This document shows, piece by piece, positions 57,533 through 64,000 of a stretch of DNA of 64,000 nucleotides. The position numbers were made by a program, and so were the translations under genes. Source of the stretch: Xiphias gladius (Eukaryota > Chordata > Actinopteri > Istiophoriformes > Xiphiidae); assembly GCF_016859285.1 (NCBI RefSeq), contig NC_053412.1:6261789-6325788 (forward strand). The letters run 5' to 3'. Under the pieces are notes generated by a model. The model saw only the letters and a program-made list of their open reading frames with translations. It did no database searches and was not told the origin of the DNA. Every line of letters begins with the position of its first letter. Positions within the stretch are counted from its first letter, which is position 1.

Positions 57533-60500
57533 GGGGGGGGTGTTGCATGTCACTGGACAGAGCATGGTTTTAAGCTTTTACAGACTAAGACAAGAGCTCA
57601 CAATTCAGCACTTTACTTTCAAAATATGCCATTAGTGCTTACTTTTTCCAGAGCTCTCCAAAAGTGTTACAGCTGTTCAAGTATTTCACCTGACTATTAG
57701 CTCAAATTCAGTGACGCCCCCCCGAGAAAAGAAGTTTTAATGGTCAGTCATTTGGGATATTTGCAGGCAAGCGTCTCTAGTAGTTCAGCGTTAGGACTCG
57801 CCTCATCCTCCCCATGTCAGCTCCTCATGTGAGAGCTGATGTTGATTGGATTAAGGGGGATTGATCCGCTCCCTCACTGTGGATTAAACGGGCTGGGCGA
57901 GCTCGAAACACAGTGAGGGGTTGTGCGGTCGCGGACTTGTAGAAGTGGACGCATGCGGCAGGAAGTGCAGGGTTTTAAGTTTTACTCAATCAGGTAATCT
58001 CACAGAGATTAGAGAAAAGACACACACAAAACACGGCCAGTCACAAACAATCAGGGATATCTTAAGTCTTTAACTGGGCCAAAGAGCAGTGCCATTTGAA
58101 ACTGGGTAGAACTGGATGACATCTAGAAATGCAACACCAAGGACACAGTGTAAGGAAAGGACATAAAAACCCAAGTTTACACTCAGACGTTTGTATATAG
58201 CACACATATCAATTCATGGGTGCACAGAGCTAGTTGTTGACCAGGATAACACCAGTTGTTCATGCGTGAAACGTCTGAAAAGTAAAATCTGTAACCATGT
58301 GATATGACAAAGCTACGGTGTTTCAACTCAAGCAACTTTCGTGTTGTTCATGTGACTTTTGTTTTTTTCCTTGTAAATGACCACTTTGAAGCTAATTCTG
58401 ACAAACAGCGTGTCAGACCTTTCTGTGATGGTTGAGATCATAGAAAACAGATTGGTTTCCAGTTTGTTCGGGAAGCTGTAACCAGACCAGTATGTCTAGT
58501 TAGAAGTTGACCCGGAAACCGGTAGCATTCATTTTGACTTCATTAGCCCACTGGTGCAAAGCTACCAACCTTTACAAGCATTTCTACAGTATCTCGATCC
58601 ATTGCTTTTCACCTCCTCTGCATCCCTCTTTCCTTCCTTTTCTCCGCCTCTCTCTCTCTCTCTCTCTCTCTCTCCCATTCATAACATCTGTTTCCAATAA
58701 GGCAGCAGGGCTGTTTATCGCCTTCAGGCCGGTGAGAAGTTGAGAACAGACAGGATGTAGCCAAGTGACATGATTTACTGCGATGGGGAGCTGGAGCCAT
58801 TTTTCTGCAGGGAGCCACCATAAACTTCTCTTCTTTCGGCTCCACCGTTTTGCCTGTTCTCCCCCCTCAACTGCTACTTTTGTCTCATCATCGTCAGCAT
58901 CATCATCCCATCTTTCATCTGCATCTGCTTCTCTCATCGTCTCCCTGCTCATTGTCCTCATCATTACCTCCCCCCCGCCCCCCGCCCAACCTTTCATGAA
59001 TTCGCTCTTTGTGCTCTCTTTTTGCTGCAGTTCAACTCTGCTCGGATGTGTGTGGAAACTCACATCCCCTTGCATCCTCCCCTGTGGATTTGCTACGCAC
59101 TGATCAGCAGAATGGCTACTGAATGTAGCAGCCGTCCACGCAGGCAGACTTCAAAGGCTACAAAGGATTGTTTTATTCTGAAGGAATAAATGATCACTCA
59201 GCTGGGGAAGAAAAGGAAAAAGTGGAACGATCCACTGACCTGACTACATTAACAGTATACCAACACTTAAGCTGCGGCAACACGGTCATAATAATAGTCT
59301 GGGGATCGCTGAATACCAACTATAATTACCAGGTTTTTTACTCTGTAGAGATATTACGTTAGTAAAGCTGGTATTTTAAGACAGAACAGCTGATACTCAA
59401 ATTTTGCACAAGCTTATATTGAACCTTCAGTATGCATTAAATTCTTTTCCACATTCACTATGTGTGTTCATATATAATGCTCTATAGCTACTATAAAACT
59501 TGCACTCAGGATGAAACACATGCAAATTATGCAATTTCAAATCATCAAAAGCCTCAAAAAGCTCCTAACCCAGAACCGCACTCCACAGTTTCCAGCATTA
59601 ACAAGTGTTGATTTTTCAGTGTTAATTATTAGGCTAGTGTTGACAAGTGTTGATATGAGAGTTGTTTGTTCTGATGTGACTCCGGGTCAGCCTTTCAAAA
59701 CCAAAATTGTTCAATTAACTCTGAAGGTTGCGGATCTGAAACACTGGCATAGCTGTCGATCTTTACACCCGCGGAGTTAAATTAAGACTGACAGTTGGCA
59801 AATTTGGAATCGGCTGCCTGGAGTGTATTAGGATGTTGACCGAATGCCAAGAAAGACACGGAGGGAAGCAGCCCCAGTTTTGTGAAGGCGCCAGTAAATA
59901 AGAATACAGATATGGTTAAGTAGAGAGGCTCGGGAAAACCCCCGGGGACTCAAATGCGCGATGTTGTTTGGTAACGGGCAGGCAGACAGAAGAGGCGACC
60001 AAAACCAAAGAGAAAGACTGGCTAAACGGTCCTAATAAGACAGTAAGAGAAGCAGAAAAACAGAAGGCTAAAAGTCCGGTCCTGCCAGAAGGTGGCACAG
60101 CAACGTTCCTCTGTGCGTCTTTGTGAAATATCTGGCTCTAAAAGCTCGGTGACGTAATAGCGGGGCTGGTCAGTAAACTACAGTAGCTTGTGAGGTAACA
60201 GCCAACACACTGGAACACACCGCAACATGCTGGCCTACACACAGCAGCTCTCTGCGCCGTCTCCGTCTGGCATTTCGATCCTGGGTCTGTACGTGATTCA
60301 ATTCAACAAAGAGTTATTGAAGAGGGAGGGGGAAAAAAAAATCGCCAGGCTAGCAAGCCAACTGTCAGTTAGCACGCTTGTTAGCTTGGTCGCTAACAAG
60401 AGAATAAGTTCAGTTTTTATTCAAAAGATGTATGTTGTGCCACCGACTCCTGTCTCATATCCGCAAACCACTCCTGATGTTCTTTAGTGTTACTACGACA

Positions 60501-60844
60501 TACTGGAGTTGGGCTATTGTGCCACTTGGCCCTTACTAAAGCCTGTAGATGACACAAAAAATGCTTCTTTTGCGATATTTCGCACGTGCGTCCATGCTTT
60601 CCACGCACCCACCTTCCCACACTTCATATTTGCCTTCATATTTTAGGCTACAATCCGCTACTCGTTTCCTGGTCCTGCATGGGAGCCTTTTAGGCTCAGC
60701 CCAGCGGCCACTCTCGTGTGTCGGAATCAGTCGTCGTGGAGAGAACCTGTTGCCATGGTGACCCAGCGATGCAGAAGGCTCAGAGCGATCCCGGCACATG
60801 TCATACATCTGATCACACAAGCCCACACAGGCAAAAAATAGACA

Positions 60845-60849
<5 letters not shown>

Positions 60850-60882
<33 letters not shown>

Positions 60883-60899
60883 ATATATATATATATATA
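60850..60899. repeat. (AT)n microsatellite
   Basis: Alternating AT broken once by GTGT; it can form a cruciform-like palindrome. In the presumed gpm6b intron. Confidence 0.95.
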
Positions 60900-61208
60900 C
60901 ACATGACCCACAGACCGCAGGGGATTGTCATTCTCCTTCACCTCCTCCTGCTGCTCTACCCACCTCTGCAGTGATGATGATGATGATGATGATGATGAGC
61001 CCACCCTGCTTTACATTTCCTCCACACAATGACTCATGCTGTGCTTGTGGTACTGTAGATAGAAGAAGCGCTTATCCCACATTGCTCCTGGCGTGTGCTG
61101 CAGTCCAGTCCAGTAGGTCACAGGTGCAGCAGCTCCTGAGTCACATGACTCTTGCAGAGCTCACATGATGCAGGCGGGCAGCTTTGGAGTGGGGTGGGGG
61201 CGTATGTG

Positions 61209-61240
<32 letters not shown>

Positions 61241-61410
61241 ATTGGGGTTGGGGATGGGTGTGTGTGCAGTTGTTGGAACGACGATGACAACGTAACATCA
61301 TGTGGAGCAGACTGTGGACCAAATCTGGGCCAGCAGGATTAGCGGCTCGTCGGATAAATTGTTGGACGGAGGGGGTGGTGGGGGGATGGGCGTGTAGGTG
61401 TGTGTGCATA

Positions 61411-61457
<47 letters not shown>

Positions 61458-61608
61458 AGGTGTGTGCAGGTTAAGTCATCTGTTTTGACAGGAGTCAGAT
61501 GTTGAAAATAAGGCAAAATAGATGAGAGATGCTCTCTCACCTTAATTTGATCTTTGTACATGGTTCCAGTAGAGGGTGGGTGTTAAGTCAGGCATTAGGA
61601 TTTGTGTA

Positions 61609-61612
<4 letters not shown>

Positions 61613-61706
<94 letters not shown>

Positions 61707-61728
61707 GGAGAGAGAGAGAGAGAGAGAG
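61613..61728. repeat. compound (TG)n(AG)n microsatellite
   Basis: About 29 TG units pass directly into about 28 AG units with few interruptions. Confidence 0.95.
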
Positions 61729-64000
61729 AAACAGGCCAAAACAGAACCTCTGCTTCCTTGTTGTGCCGAATGTTCCCTAAAACGACTACATGTTAAAGCG
61801 AAACTTAGCAACGGCATGCAAATTCATTGCACACAGAGGTGCAGGTGTTTCAGGCCGTCCAGATGATGACGAAGCATGTTGGGATTCGTTTGCATGACTT
61901 TCCATCAAAGCTGTCCATGCACCTGCTTTCTTTCTCAATTGTCAGTTTGCGAGAGACATAGGGAGAGTTAGAAAGAGGCAAAGGCACACAAAAAAACTCA
62001 AATCCCGTTCTGCATTTGTTTGGAATATTCCTTAAAAACTCCAAACGACAATAAAACTGACCTGAAATTAGAAATATTCAACAGAAGTGTTTGCCGTTAT
62101 GCTGATATCTTTAGATTAGTGTGTGTGTGTTCGAGATGGATTAACCTTTGTCAGCATCCGATGGTTCCGTTTAGGGATGAGAGGGAAGCGTCTCCTTGGC
62201 GACCGACGGCTGAGGGGGGGGGCGAAACTGGGTCATCATCACCACCACAGATTCACAGATTAATGGCCCGGATCTGGCTACACACACACACACACACACA
62301 CACACCCACACACACAGACACACACACATCGACGCACAACTGCAAAAACACACACACTTGTACAAACACACTGCCTCTGCGGAGAAATTAGAGAGACTTC
62401 TCAGGTGAGAGAAAAAACATTACAAAGTGCAGCGCTTCCGTCTTTCTTTCTGCCAAAGGTTTCCCTTTTAGAGGGAGCCAGAAGCCCATTAAAATGACAA
62501 GGATTAGACTAAAGCAACAGCGGGAGGCTCATAAAGCCATCGCTGAGAAACTGCTTGTCTCGGTGTGTGCGTGAGTGCGTATACCAGCTTCTTTGTATGT
62601 TTATGTTTGCTCAAGTGATGGCCTGTTTCCAGCATTACTGATAAAACGCTCCTATTTGGCTAGTGGAGGCAGATAAATCAATTCCCAAATAGGCAGAAGC
62701 ACACAGGGTGAGACAGGCAAGTTGGAGAAAAGCTGTGATCAGACAGACGCCTGAACTGTTGCACGCAGGAGAACGTTTGGCTCGTTTCATGACTCCAATA
62801 AGAAAAATGTACAGATAGACACTTCAGCACATTATGAAAGTATTTTCTGCTTTTCTCTTTCAAGGCTACATATTTTTCATGCTTTTAGTTGCACAGCTGA
62901 AAGACCCTTGGTGGAGATTTTTTTTTTTTTTTTGTGGATGTGGATGATGGATGAAGACGCTTCTTACTTCCGTGTAGGAGCTGATGAATATGTAACATTG
63001 ACATGATGTGTAATGCAGCGACAGTTGGGGAATGTTGATCTTTGACTTCCAAAAATACTCTGTGTGTAGTTTGAAAAAAAAAAAAATAAGAAAAAAAAAA
63101 TCACACATTCACACAGCAAACGGTGATTGTCCAGGCATGGCTTAGCAATAGTAACTTCAGGCCTGTCAAGTTTTGGATTTTTCCACATATTGAAACAGGG
63201 TGCAAGGGGCAGTAATGAGAGAGATACTTTGAACATCGAGTTTGGAATGTGGTGTCATTTTTTTAGCCTTTACTATACCAAAAAATAATAGCAAAAGCAT
63301 TATTTAACAGTGTTTAGGGACATGTAAATTAGCTAATGACATTATTTAGTGGTGTTTCAGGACATGTCAGACAAATATCCATCCAGAACTGAAATGTCCA
63401 CTGTCTAGATGCCAAAATGCGAGAAATACCTGAGAAAACAGCAGGTGTGGCAACAGTAACAAAGGAAGCAGTGCTTAGGAATGGTCAGTTGAAGATAATT
63501 GGAAAAAACAAAAAAACCCAGCAGAAAACATCACGCCTGATTACAATTTCAGTTCTCCAAGTCCCATGATAATGACGCAGAGTCATCTCGTTCTCGATGA
63601 CCCAGAACCCCGTATTAGACAATGACAGATACAAATAGATTTGAGCGGCACAGCAGTGATTTCCCAAGGCGAGGGACAACACTGTAGGTCATGGTGAGGT
63701 GAACCTCTGGGATCAGAGCTCAAAACCTGATAGTCGGTGTCAGTGCTTGACAAACGAGATGCATAATGGTCTTGAGCAGCGTGTCAGGAAGGCAGTTAAA
63801 AGGTCAATCTGATCCCTGCAGTGAGGCTGAGCGTTACAGGAGACGCGGGAGCAGACTAAGGAAACAATAACCAGCATCTAAATAACATTAGCGCTGTTTG
63901 ATGCTATAAATCCCTCCTGCACTTTGTGAGCTTTCACCTTTTGGAGAATTGTTGCATCTTTGTTCATTTATTGAATGGCTGACTGGGGTTTGCTATGATC

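Larger units (their letters stand above)
57012..64000 (+). other. presumed long first intron of gpm6b
   Basis: No exon with recognisable coding content on either strand. It is rich in simple repeats: (TG)n with G-run 57501-57540, (TC)n 58648-58674, (AT)n about 60850-60899, (GAT)n 60971-60998, (TG)n 61206-61235 and 61412-61454, a (TG)n/(AG)n block 61613-61728, and (CA)n 62280-62305. The C-rich and TC-rich segment near 58600-59000 gives long but meaningless frames. Confidence 0.45.

Noticed and set aside
58584-59075. Minus-strand frame of 163 codons
   Set aside because: Low-complexity purine-rich translation over a TC-rich tract, without splice or domain evidence.

Overview
The window looks like teleost fish nuclear DNA. 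Genes are spread over small exons with GT-AG introns, there are many (CA)n/(TG)n microsatellites, and at least one repeat family that I know from teleost genomes is present (about 39885-40338). Two conserved vertebrate genes anchor the right end: gemin8 (54047-55375, +) and what is probably the first coding exon of gpm6b (57008-57011, +). The two are also neighbours on the human X chromosome. Everything left of gemin8 is a lineage-specific cluster of immunoglobulin-domain membrane protein genes.

Layout. (1) 1-5670: no convincing gene. (2) About 5671-12650 (-): a CD200/OX-2-like gene with two V-type exons, one C-type exon and a cysteine-rich transmembrane exon. (3) 13570-30412: a young, rearranged array of CD200-like copies, which I call A (-), B (+), C (+), D (+, signal exon only), E (-), F (-) and G (-, deleted remnant). 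A and B form a head-to-head inverted repeat, B-C-D are tandem, and E-F-G are tandem with a period of about 3.19 kb. A, E and F are open end to end; B has a frameshift; C is full of small indels. (4) 31869-34764 (-): a complete CD200-like gene of 279 codons with the classical layout (signal, V, C, TM, short tail), but its V exon is split by an extra intron. (5) 39208-49157 (-): three copies (H, I, J) of another family with one Ig V-like domain. Copy I has an ITIM-like tail, H is broken, and J has lost its tail and a canonical cysteine. (6) 49160-53400: mostly intergenic, with a weak two-exon candidate. (7) gemin8, then the gpm6b promoter and the start of its first intron, which fills the window to the end.

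Functional reading. CD200 family proteins are cell-surface ligands or receptor-like molecules that tune myeloid and lymphoid cells. Copies A/B and E/F carry almost the same signal-V-C ectodomain on two clearly different transmembrane and tail modules. This is what one expects if binding surfaces are kept alike by gene conversion while signalling parts diverge. A conserved 5' block of the array contains a GAAANNGAAA-type element (ISRE/IRF-like), and similar elements lie in or near the other Ig genes, so interferon control is a reasonable hypothesis. The single-Ig family next door adds a candidate inhibitory receptor. All exon calls come from reading splice sites and reading frames by eye; no database search was run.
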